Below are positions 28,442-35,995 of a DNA stretch of 64,000 nt, in pieces. The stretch lies in assembly GCF_014290175.1 (NCBI RefSeq), contig NZ_JACOOR010000002.1, positions 62,001-126,000 on the forward strand. Direction: 5' to 3'. The translations under genes and the position numbers were made by a program. Within the stretch, counting starts at the first letter, position 1. Each line of letters begins with the position of its first letter. The DNA comes from Anaerosacchariphilus hominis. Its GTDB lineage: Bacteria > Bacillota > Clostridia > Lachnospirales > Lachnospiraceae. The notes beneath the pieces are model-generated. The model did no database searches. It had not been told where the DNA came from and was given only the letters and a program-made list of their open reading frames with translations.

Positions 28442-29638
28442 ATGAAAAAAACGATAGGAAAGATGGCAGGAATTTATCTGGCCCTGATTTTACTTTTTAC
28501 AGCGGCGCTCTGGCTGGTGTCGGCCATACCGAACAGCCGGATGCAGGGAGCAGTGGACAGTTTTCAGGACAGATGGGAACAGGAATATGTGGAAGGCGGA
28601 TATCCGGAGCCTTTTTTCGGGAATTCCCAGGCTACCATTGATCTGTATACGGACGGGGCCATGTACGAGCGTCTCACCACAGAGGACGGGATGGGAGCGC
28701 TGCAGTCGGCCATGTACGCAAAGGATTATACGAGATACTGGCATGGCTATCTGATAGTGTTAAAGCCGCTGAGTCTGTTCCTGACTTATCCGCAGATTCG
28801 CTATCTGAATATGTTTATCATCAATATCCTGTGTTTCCTGTCGGGAATGATGCTGTACCGGAAAACGAAACGCACGGGAGCGGCGTGCGCCTTTATCCTG
28901 GGGCTGACGGCCACCTTTCTCATTGTGGCGCCCATCAGCTTCCAGTACATGGCCTCTTACACGGTGATGTTTCTGACGGTGCTTGCGCTGCTGGGTAATC
29001 TGGAGAAAAGAAAGCTGGGGATGCCGGAATTGTTCTTTGGCTGCGGTATGTGCATCAGCTTTTTTGATTTTCTGACCTTCCCAGTTATCACACTGGGGAT
29101 TCCGCTGATCGTGTGGCTGCTGGCGGATGAGACAGGAAGGAGTTTCCGGAACCGGGTAAAAGCCCTGATCGGCTATTCAGTTTCCTGGGCTGCAGGTTAT
29201 GTGCTCTGCTGGAGTACCAAATGGATTCTGGGAAGCCTGATTCTGGGAAGAAATATTCTGACAGATGCATTGAATCAGGTACTGTTCCGTTCCGTGGGCA
29301 GCGCGGAAGAGGTGACGACGCCTGCGGAGGCCCTGAGCAGAAATGTGGGAATGCTGAATTATATGAACTGGCCCGCGGTCTGCCTGGTGATTCCGGGAAT
29401 CCTTCTGGCGGTGCTGGGCTGGCGGCAGTGGAAGGCAGACAGGGATACAGCGCTTCGGTATCTGTTGATTCTGGGCGTGTGCCTGTACCCGTATCTCTGG
29501 TATATTGCATTTTCCAATCACTCCCAGATTCATTACTTCTTTACATACAGAGCCCAGGCGGTGACAGTTTTCGGCGTGCTGGCCGTGCTGTTGGGACTGC
29601 TGGGAGACTGGTGTCAGAGCAGGAGAAAAAGTCTATGA
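28442..29638 (+). CDS. Multi-pass membrane protein, GT-C-like
   Basis: A 398-residue membrane protein with about ten hydrophobic segments. After the first one there is an extracytoplasmic stretch (residues about 30-100) rich in aromatic and acidic residues. I do not recognise the family with certainty. The topology, an N-terminal membrane anchor followed by a large outer loop, resembles GT-C glycosyltransferases or uncharacterised capsule membrane proteins that use polyprenyl-linked sugars. Its TGA overlaps the start of the following GT4 gene (ATGA), so it belongs to the assembly operon. Confidence 0.6.
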   Translation: MKKTIGKMAGIYLALILLFTAALWLVSAIPNSRMQGAVDSFQDRWEQEYVEGGYPEPFFGNSQATIDLYTDGAMYERLTTEDGMGALQSAMYAKDYTRYWHGYLIVLKPLSLFLTYPQIRYLNMFIINILCFLSGMMLYRKTKRTGAACAFILGLTATFLIVAPISFQYMASYTVMFLTVLALLGNLEKRKLGMPELFFGCGMCISFFDFLTFPVITLGIPLIVWLLADETGRSFRNRVKALIGYSVSWAAGYVLCWSTKWILGSLILGRNILTDALNQVLFRSVGSAEEVTTPAEALSRNVGMLNYMNWPAVCLVIPGILLAVLGWRQWKADRDTALRYLLILGVCLYPYLWYIAFSNHSQIHYFFTYRAQAVTVFGVLAVLLGLLGDWCQSRRKSL

Positions 29639-30738
29639 AAAGAGTCGTAATCATCACAAACATTCCGGCGCCCTACAGGGTGGAGCTGTTTGATTATCTG
29701 CAGAAGCATACGGAAGCATATGAGATTCATATCGTCTATGCCAGCAGAAATGAGGATAACCGCAGCTGGCATATCGATGAAGCAAAGATGCGGAACAGCC
29801 ATTTTCTGGATTCCTATACCATCAAGATTCCGCGGCGTTATGACACAAAGTATATTCATATCTCCAAAGGGGTGGCGAAGCTGCTGGATGAGCTGAAGCC
29901 GGATTTGGTGGTAGGCTCAGAGTATAATCCTACGATTCTGCAGGCGGTTCACTACTGTAGCAGAAAGAAGATTCCCTATGTGAGCTGGACCGACGGAACC
30001 CTTCATTCGGAGCGGAATATCGGCAGACTACAGAGGAAGTTCCGCCATTATGTGATCAGCCATGGGGCAGCTTATCTGGCTAGCAGTACCCGTTCCCGGG
30101 AGGCGCAGATCGCCTATGGCGCCCGGGCAGAGAAGTGTTTTGTGAGCCTTTTGACGGTGGACGTGGCTCAGTACCGGGTGGAGCCGGAGAACCGGCAGGC
30201 GAACCGGCTACTCTGCGTGGGCAGCCTGATTGAGCGAAAGGGCATTGATTTACTGCTGCGGGCTCTGAACGGGATGGAAGAACCCTGGGAGCTGGCATTG
30301 GCAGGCGGCGGTTCGGAAGAAGAGGCTCTTCGCAGTCTGGCGCAGGAGCTGGGAATCGGAGAGCGGGTGCATTTCCTGGGCTATCTCTCCAGAGAAGAGC
30401 TGAAGCGGGAATACGCGAAAAGCGGCATTTTTGTCCTTCCCACCCGGGAGGACTGCTATGCGCTGGTGATTCTGGAGGCCATGTGCGCGGGACTTCCCAT
30501 CGTAAGCTCCATTTATGCGGACGGAGCCTATGATATGATTGAAAATGGGGAGAATGGAGTGCTGGTGGATCCCTATCAGGAGGAAGAGTTCCGAACCTGT
30601 CTCCGGGAGCTGCTTCAGCAGCCGGAAAAAGCAGAGAAGATGGGACAGAAGTCGCTGGATCTGCTGGATAAGTTCCGGTTTGAGCAGGTGAGTAAAGGGT
30701 TCTGGGATGTGTTTGATTATGTGCTGAGACGGCGTTAA
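29635..30738 (+). CDS. GT4 family glycosyltransferase
   Basis: A 367-residue GT-B transferase starting at the ATG at 29635 (CAGGAGAAAAAG upstream), which overlaps the preceding stop by four bases. A much longer open frame extends 5' from here but lies inside the membrane-protein gene and is not coding. Domain marks are ITNIPAPYRVELFDYLQ, DLVVGSEYNPTILQ and VSWTDGTLHSERN in the N-terminal half, then LCVGSLIERKGIDLLLRAL and LPTREDCYALVILEAMCAGLPI in the donor-binding half. It is the last recognisable sugar gene of the locus. Confidence 0.92.
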   Translation: MKRVVIITNIPAPYRVELFDYLQKHTEAYEIHIVYASRNEDNRSWHIDEAKMRNSHFLDSYTIKIPRRYDTKYIHISKGVAKLLDELKPDLVVGSEYNPTILQAVHYCSRKKIPYVSWTDGTLHSERNIGRLQRKFRHYVISHGAAYLASSTRSREAQIAYGARAEKCFVSLLTVDVAQYRVEPENRQANRLLCVGSLIERKGIDLLLRALNGMEEPWELALAGGGSEEEALRSLAQELGIGERVHFLGYLSREELKREYAKSGIFVLPTREDCYALVILEAMCAGLPIVSSIYADGAYDMIENGENGVLVDPYQEEEFRTCLRELLQQPEKAEKMGQKSLDLLDKFRFEQVSKGFWDVFDYVLRRR

Positions 30739-30755
30739 AAGAACGGAGGCAGCCC

Positions 30756-32054
30756 ATGCAAAAGAAAAAACTATACGGCACCGTAGTCGGCCAGGAGCAT
30801 ATTTCTTTTGCCCTGGATGGCTTTACCTGTGTGTTTATCAATTCCCACACGGATAGCAGAAGTATGGAAAAGCTGAATCAGAAGCAGGGCTGTATCGTGG
30901 GAAAAACCACGGGGAACAAATATGTGTATCTGTACTGTGGGCAGGAGTTTAAGATTCACCGGGAGGCGACCCTGAAGACCTGGCTGTATTTCGTGAGCAG
31001 TGATCCGGAACCGGGTGCGTTTCAGAGTCTGATTCTGACGGGAGGCGTCCTGAATAAACTGTACTGGAAGGCTGGGCTGAGAACGGAAGAAGAGGACGGA
31101 AGACGGTTTCTTGATTTCCGGAAGGATTCCATGAAATGGGAACTGAAGGGAAAGGCGCTGGAGGGTACGCTGGAAGTGGCCTCCGGGATCCGGGAAGGAG
31201 TTTCGGCAGAAAAAGGAGACTATATCGAGGTAACGGATACGACGCTGGAACTGATTCTGGGGCAGTCCCGGGAGTTTTCAGATTTTTCGGAGGTCTACGG
31301 CTGTCTGCTGCGGCTCTGTCAGTTTATGGCCTTTCGGCAGAATGTGGGTTTTGACAGAATCCTATTGGGCCGGAAAAGCGAGAATATTCCGGAGCTTTAT
31401 GAAGAGATGGCGGAGTGCTTTGTCCGTCATGACTGGGAGCAGATAACGGAAAAGAAGATCTTCAGCTGTATCACCTTTCAGGCGCTGGGGGACTGCCTGC
31501 CGCCGCTTCTGGCGTCCATAGCCGAGAACCGGCCGAAGAAGCCCAAGTTCAATATCGGATTCATACCGGAGCATGATAAGGATGTCTATTTTATTACCAG
31601 CATGAATGTGCGGGAGGTCTGCTCGGCCCTGGAGTCCGAGATGGAGCTTTCCAAAGTCAAAGTGGAGCGCGACGCGGAATTTAAAAAGTTGGTAACGGAA
31701 ATGAAAGGGCTGGTGAAGGCTCACCGTGATGGCGAACATCCGCTGAAGGAGGCCAATGACTACCAGTTTATCTTCGGCACCCTGGATCACATGAGCGGAG
31801 CCCTGGCGGATAAAATAGAAATCTGTTTCCAAAAGTACCAGCCCCTGCTGGGCGAATACATCAGCTGCAGGCATATCGATGAACTGGTGAGCTACCGGAA
31901 CACCATCACCCACGGCAGCTACATGCAGCTGGATGGCCAGCTGGCGGAGACCACGTTTATTCTGATGAAGCTGGTGTACTGCTGCGTGCTGAAGAGGGTG
32001 GGGATGGAAGACGCGAAGGTCCGGGAGCTGATGGAGAGACGGGTGGTGTCGTGA
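30756..32054 (+). CDS. HEPN-domain protein, ApeA-like (putative defence nuclease)
   Basis: A 432-residue soluble protein, unlike every sugar gene before it. The C-terminal part contains YRNTITHGSY with R381 and H386: this R-x4-H arrangement, with the polar residue after R, is the catalytic mark of HEPN ribonucleases. The N-terminal half has a beta-rich layout with repeated aromatic and glycine positions, as in the ApeA N-terminal domain. ApeA proteins are known single-gene antiphage effectors of roughly this kind. The ribosome binding site is GGAGG eight bases before the ATG. The HEPN motif is seen; the ApeA kinship and defence role are inferred. Confidence 0.65.
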   Translation: MQKKKLYGTVVGQEHISFALDGFTCVFINSHTDSRSMEKLNQKQGCIVGKTTGNKYVYLYCGQEFKIHREATLKTWLYFVSSDPEPGAFQSLILTGGVLNKLYWKAGLRTEEEDGRRFLDFRKDSMKWELKGKALEGTLEVASGIREGVSAEKGDYIEVTDTTLELILGQSREFSDFSEVYGCLLRLCQFMAFRQNVGFDRILLGRKSENIPELYEEMAECFVRHDWEQITEKKIFSCITFQALGDCLPPLLASIAENRPKKPKFNIGFIPEHDKDVYFITSMNVREVCSALESEMELSKVKVERDAEFKKLVTEMKGLVKAHRDGEHPLKEANDYQFIFGTLDHMSGALADKIEICFQKYQPLLGEYISCRHIDELVSYRNTITHGSYMQLDGQLAETTFILMKLVYCCVLKRVGMEDAKVRELMERRVVS

Positions 32055-32098
32055 AAGGATTATTTAAAGTAGAATTTTAAAATTTAAAGAAATAAATT

Positions 32099-32151
32099 CA
32101 AGGAAGTAAAAAAGAAACTAAAATGATTTCAGTTCCTTTTTTACTTCCTTG
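32099..32151 (+). terminator. Long hairpin after the HEPN gene
   Basis: A 21-base arm at 32099-32119 pairs with 32131-32151 with one mismatch and an 11-base loop. T-rich sequence lies inside the arm rather than after it, so it may be a terminator or part of a repeat. Pieces of the arm and loop (GAACTGAAATC and ATTTTAGTTTCTT on -) recur at about 32155-32185, next to the broken transposase end. Confidence 0.5.
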
Positions 32152-32169
32152 AATTAGATTTCAGTTCTT

Positions 32170-32370
32170 TTAAGAAACTAAAATAGCATTGGTAGTTTCC
32201 AAATCACCTTTTTGGTTCTTTTCATAGCCCAGGGAGGCATCCATTTCTGCAACCAGTACCTCTTGTAAGATGTCTTTGAAACTTTCTTTCAACAAAGAAT
32301 AAACATCTTGTACATTGGTAAGATCGTTTTGTGTAATAATTTGTCGAATTTGTTCCTTGGCAATCGCCAT
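32170..32370 (-). pseudogene. IS256-family (Mutator) transposase, 5' fragment
   Basis: The first 60 or so codons of an IS256-type transposase: an ATG start with AAAGGAG before it, then LLKESFKDILQEVLVAEMD and LGYEKNQKGDLETTN, which is the standard N-terminal region. After TTN the normal continuation (a K/R-N-G-Y-S-K type segment) is missing and the frame runs into repeat sequence and stops. The rest of the roughly 400-residue enzyme with its DDE residues is gone. Upstream DNA to about 32464, ending in the sequence GGGTAGTGTAAGAAAGG read on -, may be the element's outer inverted repeat. An inert remnant. Confidence 0.8.
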
Positions 32371-32503
32371 ATAAAAACTCCTTTTTGATAAGATTATTCA
32401 TATCTTGATTCTTACCAAAAAGGAGCCATTTATTTCCAAAGACACAACCTTTCTTACACTACCCGATTGAATAGAGACTTTCTATTGATACAACAGGAAA
32501 GCT

Positions 32504-33700
32504 TTATTTGAAGATAAACATTGCTTTTCTCATTGTATTGTCATGTAATGCCAGATCAAAGGCCTTTTCCAGATTTTCAGTAGTCATCTCAAACTTGTAA
32601 TCAATGAAATCGCCCATGGGTACGATGCCGTTCTGAATCAGATCCAGAGCTACATCGAAGCCGTGATTACTGTTTGGCGCATTGTGGGCGTTCACCATAC
32701 CTGCTCCAACAATACACTTGTTTACAGACAGGCCGCGGAAATGGAAATAAGACCAGTCAATCGGAACTAATTTGCAGCAGGCGCCAATCTGACCGATTCG
32801 TCCGCCGAACTTGGTGATATACGGAAGAAGCTGGATACATTCGGGCTCACCGGTAACTTCCAGAACGCTGTCAGCGCCTTGATGCTCGGTTGCATCCCAG
32901 ATAGCGTCAGCCACGTTATCCACTTTGTTCGGGTTAATGATAACATCTGCACCGTGAGCTTTTGCAAAATCAAGCTTTGCATCATCCAGATCTACTGCGA
33001 TGATCTGCTTCGCACCCATACCTTTTGCGATGCACATGGAAGCAAAACCAAGGGCACCTACGCCCAGTACCACCACGCGGTCACGGAACTGAACAGTCTG
33101 GGTTACGTGAGGGTATACGCACATAACCGGCTCAGCCAGGGTAGCTGTTTCATAGGAAACGCCGTCAGGAATTTTTGCAATTGCGGAGAAGTCGGCAACG
33201 ACATACTCTGCAAAACCGCCGAAGATCGGGCTTCCGGTCACGCGATCTCCTACTTTGAAAGGATTATTGTTTGCTACCAGGTTGTTTTCCGTTACACGTT
33301 TCCTGCCGTCTTCGGTGGTGTATTCTCCGTAAGGATGCTGTCCTAAGAAACCGCCGATCTCTACGATTTCTCCTGCCATTTCATGGCCCATGCGGGACGG
33401 GAACGGCTCCCAGTCATATTTCAGATGTTTTTTCGGGTAAACTTCAGCAAGCGGATCCGGATTTTCCGGAGTGTTATGATACAACATCCGCATGTGATGG
33501 GGAAGCATACCCCAGCACTGATGATCGTGAGGCGGATGATAGCCACGGACTGTGTTGGAGTCTGTCTGCTTGCAGATAGATCCCGCGTGAATTTTGATAA
33601 GTGCCTGTCCGGGGCCTGGTTTGGGAATCGGAACCTCGCGGATTTCCCAATGGCCTTCGCCTACATTATTGAGCCAAGCCTGTTTCATTGTACCTTCCAT
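32504..33700 (-). CDS. Medium-chain zinc-type alcohol dehydrogenase (atypical, paralogue 1)
   Basis: A 398-residue MDR-superfamily dehydrogenase. It has an N-terminal GroES-like domain with the catalytic cysteine in SICKQTD, the RMGHEMAGEIV zinc motif, and a Rossmann domain with VVVLGVGALG. Compared with ordinary members it has an insert of about 45 residues between the cysteine and the GHE motif, starting RGYHPPHDHQ, and the four-cysteine structural zinc lobe is not seen. Two paralogues lie at 40692 and 41878. The start at 33700 has AAGGAGG before it. It is divergent from the transporter operon and shares an operator-like palindrome with it. Confidence 0.85.
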   Translation of the reverse strand: MEGTMKQAWLNNVGEGHWEIREVPIPKPGPGQALIKIHAGSICKQTDSNTVRGYHPPHDHQCWGMLPHHMRMLYHNTPENPDPLAEVYPKKHLKYDWEPFPSRMGHEMAGEIVEIGGFLGQHPYGEYTTEDGRKRVTENNLVANNNPFKVGDRVTGSPIFGGFAEYVVADFSAIAKIPDGVSYETATLAEPVMCVYPHVTQTVQFRDRVVVLGVGALGFASMCIAKGMGAKQIIAVDLDDAKLDFAKAHGADVIINPNKVDNVADAIWDATEHQGADSVLEVTGEPECIQLLPYITKFGGRIGQIGACCKLVPIDWSYFHFRGLSVNKCIVGAGMVNAHNAPNSNHGFDVALDLIQNGIVPMGDFIDYKFEMTTENLEKAFDLALHDNTMRKAMFIFK

Positions 33701-33750
33701 AAGTAATACCTCCTTGTATGTTTTGAAATATATGGTTACAATGTTGTAAA

Positions 33751-33761
33751 TGTATGATACA
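33751..33761 (-). promoter_or_regulatory. Putative GntR operator at the 32504 dehydrogenase promoter
   Basis: TGTATGATACA is a perfect palindrome around its central base. It lies just downstream of the -10 box of the promoter for the dehydrogenase, where a bound repressor would block transcription. The same core with flanks (AATGTA..ATACAATTAA) recurs at 35118 in front of the transporter operon. The GntR gene next door is the obvious candidate binder. The sequence match is seen; binding is inferred. Confidence 0.55.
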
Positions 33762-33790
33762 ATTAAAACATAAAAATACTGAAGTGTCAA
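33762..33790 (-). promoter_or_regulatory. Promoter of the 32504 dehydrogenase
   Basis: On the minus strand TTGACA (33785-33790) and TTTAAT (33762-33767) are separated by 17 bases, a near-consensus sigma-A promoter. The palindrome at 33751-33761 follows directly, and the gene begins about 50 bases further on. Confidence 0.7.
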
Positions 33791-33834
33791 TATCGTTTTG
33801 AAAGTTTCTGAAAAAAATACATAGGAAAGAAAGA

Positions 33835-33872
33835 GACAGCCGCACGCACTGATTTTCAGTGATACGGCTGTC
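33835..33872 (-). terminator. Terminator-like hairpin downstream of gntR
   Basis: GACAGCCG at 33835-33842 pairs with CGGCTGTC at 33865-33872, with an inner CACTGA/TCAGTG stem. It lies 17 bases past the GntR stop. A T run follows on the plus strand (GTTTTTTA) and a weaker T-rich run on the minus strand, so it could act in both directions. Confidence 0.65.
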
Positions 33873-33888
33873 GTTTTTTATGGATTTG

Positions 33889-34680
33889 TCAGATGATTTG
33901 TCTGTAGGTATTCTGATAAGTTGTGTTTTTCTGATACAAAGTGATTTCATATCGATTGCGATTTCCGGGAGCAATGATAATGGAGTATTCAAAGATATCA
34001 TTATTTGAGTTCTTGGAAACACGTTTGATACGAAATGCGGGAGTGTTTGGAGGACATTCCAGCAGTTTTGCCTTTTTCTCGGATAAAATGATTGCCTCAT
34101 AGGTTTCGGTTGCTTCACTGGGGAAGGTTCCTGTGTATTGGGAAATCAGCGCGTATAGCGAATCCCCCAGATCTTCTCTGGACAAATGAGGAAGATAGAT
34201 GGTGGGAATGTATACTTCTTCCAGAAGCAGAGGCTTGCTATTGCCTTTTCGGAGACGGCGGATCTTATATACGTCCATATCCTCGGAAATATTCAGCTTG
34301 CCGGCAACGTATGGCTCCGGCTTGATGGTTTCAAAGCTTAGTACGTCGGAGCTTGGCGTGATTCCAAGATTCAGCATCTCGGAAGAAAAGTTGTAAAGCG
34401 TATTCAGGTTACGGCTGAGCTTTGGCTCGCAGACAATGGTTCCCACGCCTCGTTTTCGGACGATGCGTCCTTCCTGCTCCAGCTCATTAAAGGCTTTGCG
34501 CAGAGTGGAACGGCTAAGCTCCAGATCCTTACAGAGAACGAGTTCGGCAGGAAGCTGATCACCGACTTTAATGGTACCATTGTTGATTTTTTGATGGAAG
34601 ATATTTGCGATCTGTTTGTAAAGCGGGGTGATGGAGTTTAAATCCAAATGTTCTTTCAAGATATAGTTTTGTTGCTGCAT
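33889..34680 (-). CDS. GntR family transcriptional regulator with UTRA domain
   Basis: A 263-residue HutC-type GntR regulator. The winged helix lies at about residues 18-85 with PLYKQIANIFHQKI, LPAELVLCKDLELSRSTLRKA as the recognition region and RKRGVGTIV as the wing. The UTRA ligand domain follows, ending with FEYSIIIAPGNRNRYEI. I begin it at the ATG at 34680, with GGAGG upstream, rather than at 34710. These regulators usually bind a phosphorylated sugar or related effector and repress nearby genes. It lies between the two halves of the catabolic locus, and both promoters carry a common palindrome. Confidence 0.9.
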   Translation of the reverse strand: MQQQNYILKEHLDLNSITPLYKQIANIFHQKINNGTIKVGDQLPAELVLCKDLELSRSTLRKAFNELEQEGRIVRKRGVGTIVCEPKLSRNLNTLYNFSSEMLNLGITPSSDVLSFETIKPEPYVAGKLNISEDMDVYKIRRLRKGNSKPLLLEEVYIPTIYLPHLSREDLGDSLYALISQYTGTFPSEATETYEAIILSEKKAKLLECPPNTPAFRIKRVSKNSNNDIFEYSIIIAPGNRNRYEITLYQKNTTYQNTYRQII

Positions 34681-34946
34681 GCGAACCTCCGTTGGAAAAT
34701 ATTCATACAAGAAATGTTATTTTAAAAATTGAGAGATAACTTGCTCAGGCTATAAATTGGGCATGGTGTAAAACAATAACTGTCATTGAATTCTCGTATG
34801 CTGCAAAGAAATTACACATGTTAGCTAAATAACAAGCAGATTAAATGTCCATAAACAGTCTAAAGCCACTGACATTTTAGTATAAGATAAAATTATTGTC
34901 AATATCAAATAAGCATTATGCACATAGAAATGTGGAAAAAATTACC

Positions 34947-34956
34947 GGGGGGGGGG
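34947..34956 (+). repeat. Homopolymeric G tract (10 G)
   Basis: Ten consecutive G flanked by CC and TAAAAAATATG in otherwise A+T-rich DNA. Tracts of this length often slip during replication. It lies upstream of the catabolic operon promoter and within a small open frame whose reading would change with tract length. Confidence 0.7.
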
Positions 34957-35096
34957 TAAAAAATATGGATAAAATGATGACTCAATTGTTTCATACAAAA
35001 CAAATAAAAGAAGCAAAAAGAAGAATGGCACTGCAGGAAAATAAAAGGATTTCTATGTGCAAAATAGACAAAAAAACAGAATCAAAAAAAATATTA

Positions 35097-35125
35097 TTGA
35101 CAAAACAATGATACTAATGTACCAT
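35097..35125 (+). promoter_or_regulatory. Promoter of the transporter/catabolic operon
   Basis: TTGACA at 35097-35102 and TACCAT at 35120-35125 are spaced by 17 bases. The -10 box lies inside the operator-like palindrome, so repressor and polymerase would compete. The first gene starts about 60 bases downstream. Confidence 0.65.
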
Positions 35126-35128
35126 ACA
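35118..35128 (+). promoter_or_regulatory. Putative GntR operator at the operon promoter
   Basis: TGTACCATACA within the longer AATGTACCATACAATTAA, matching the site at 33751 (AATGTATGATACAATTAA) at all but two positions of this stretch. It overlaps the -10 box. The shared sequence at two divergent promoters flanking a GntR gene supports a common repressor. Confidence 0.55.
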
Positions 35129-35185
35129 ATTAACACGTAGAGAACAAATGGAGCAAAACAGACAGATGAAAGGTAAGGAGGAGCG

Positions 35186-35977
35186 ATGGAGAAGACAGTA
35201 GGAATACAGCAGTATATGTTCAGAGATTACCTGAACGATGAATGTCAGATATCCGAAACGCTGCAAAAGATAGCGGCGGCCGGATATGACGGAGTGGAAG
35301 TCTGTAGCTTTTTGATGCAGGATGCGGCGTTCTGGAAGCAGAAAATGCAGGATGAAGGCTTAAAAGTATTGGCTGTCCATGAGGAATTCGAGAACATATA
35401 TCGTGATACGGCGCAGAGTATTGTCCGGGCGAAACTGCTTGAGACAGACTATATCGTGTCTGCGGGAGTGATGCAGACGGTATTTGAGGATAGTACTCAG
35501 GTAAGGGAACTGGCCCGCCGGTTAAATGAATGTGGCCGGCAGATCAGTGAAAGCGGTCTTACGTTTCTGTTTCACAATCATAATTGTGAGTTTGTTCGTA
35601 CAGAAAAAGGAACGCTTCCGATGGATATTCTGCTGGAGGAGACAAATCCCGATTATGTGAAGTTTGAAGTGGATACCTACTGGATTTCCATTTCCGGATT
35701 TACAGCGATGGAATGGCTGGACAAAATCGGAACCAGAATCGGATTTATGCATATTAACGATTGCCGGGTATGCAGTGACAAAGCCGGAACTCCAATACGC
35801 ACTGTAACCGGAGCAGAGCTGGGGACAGGAAATCTGAATTTGCCGGCACTGCTGGAGAAGGCGCAGTCCTATGGATGTACCTGTGAAATTTTGGAGACGC
35901 ATGATGGCTGGGTACATGGCTCTCCTTTTGAATCGATGGAAATCAGCAGGAAGTATCTGAGAAAACATTTCAAATAA
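35186..35977 (+). CDS. TIM-barrel sugar isomerase/epimerase (AP endonuclease 2 family)
   Basis: A 263-residue xylose-isomerase-like TIM-barrel protein. Metal-binding residues are visible in LFHNHNCEF, KFEVDTYWIS, GFMHINDC and the late EILETHDGW. Family members isomerise or epimerise ketoses, or dehydrate keto-inositols. It is the first gene of the operon, with an ideal AAGGAGG site. A second, divergent family member sits at 43036. The substrate is unknown. Confidence 0.85.
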   Translation: MEKTVGIQQYMFRDYLNDECQISETLQKIAAAGYDGVEVCSFLMQDAAFWKQKMQDEGLKVLAVHEEFENIYRDTAQSIVRAKLLETDYIVSAGVMQTVFEDSTQVRELARRLNECGRQISESGLTFLFHNHNCEFVRTEKGTLPMDILLEETNPDYVKFEVDTYWISISGFTAMEWLDKIGTRIGFMHINDCRVCSDKAGTPIRTVTGAELGTGNLNLPALLEKAQSYGCTCEILETHDGWVHGSPFESMEISRKYLRKHFK

Positions 35978-35995
35978 AAAGTAGGATGAGATGGT

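Larger units (their letters stand above)
34681..35185. other. Divergent intergenic region with promoter, operator and G tract
   Basis: About 500 bases between the regulator (-) and the transporter operon (+), strongly A+T rich. It contains a run of ten G at 34947-34956, an operon promoter at 35097-35125 and an operator-like palindrome at 35118-35128. A 48-codon open frame starts at the ATG at 34965, eight bases after the G run, and ends at 35111; its lysine-rich product resembles nothing I know and I do not call it a gene. No further structure was recognised. Confidence 0.6.

Noticed and set aside
29221..29634. 5' extension of the GT4 gene into the membrane-protein gene
   Set aside because: The extension lies in another frame of a coding region and the ATG at 29635 has an ideal AGGAG site and ATGA overlap.
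34965..35111. A 48-codon small gene after the G tract
   Set aside because: Its composition follows the local A+T richness, it resembles nothing known, and the operon promoter -35 box lies within its end; left as an observation.
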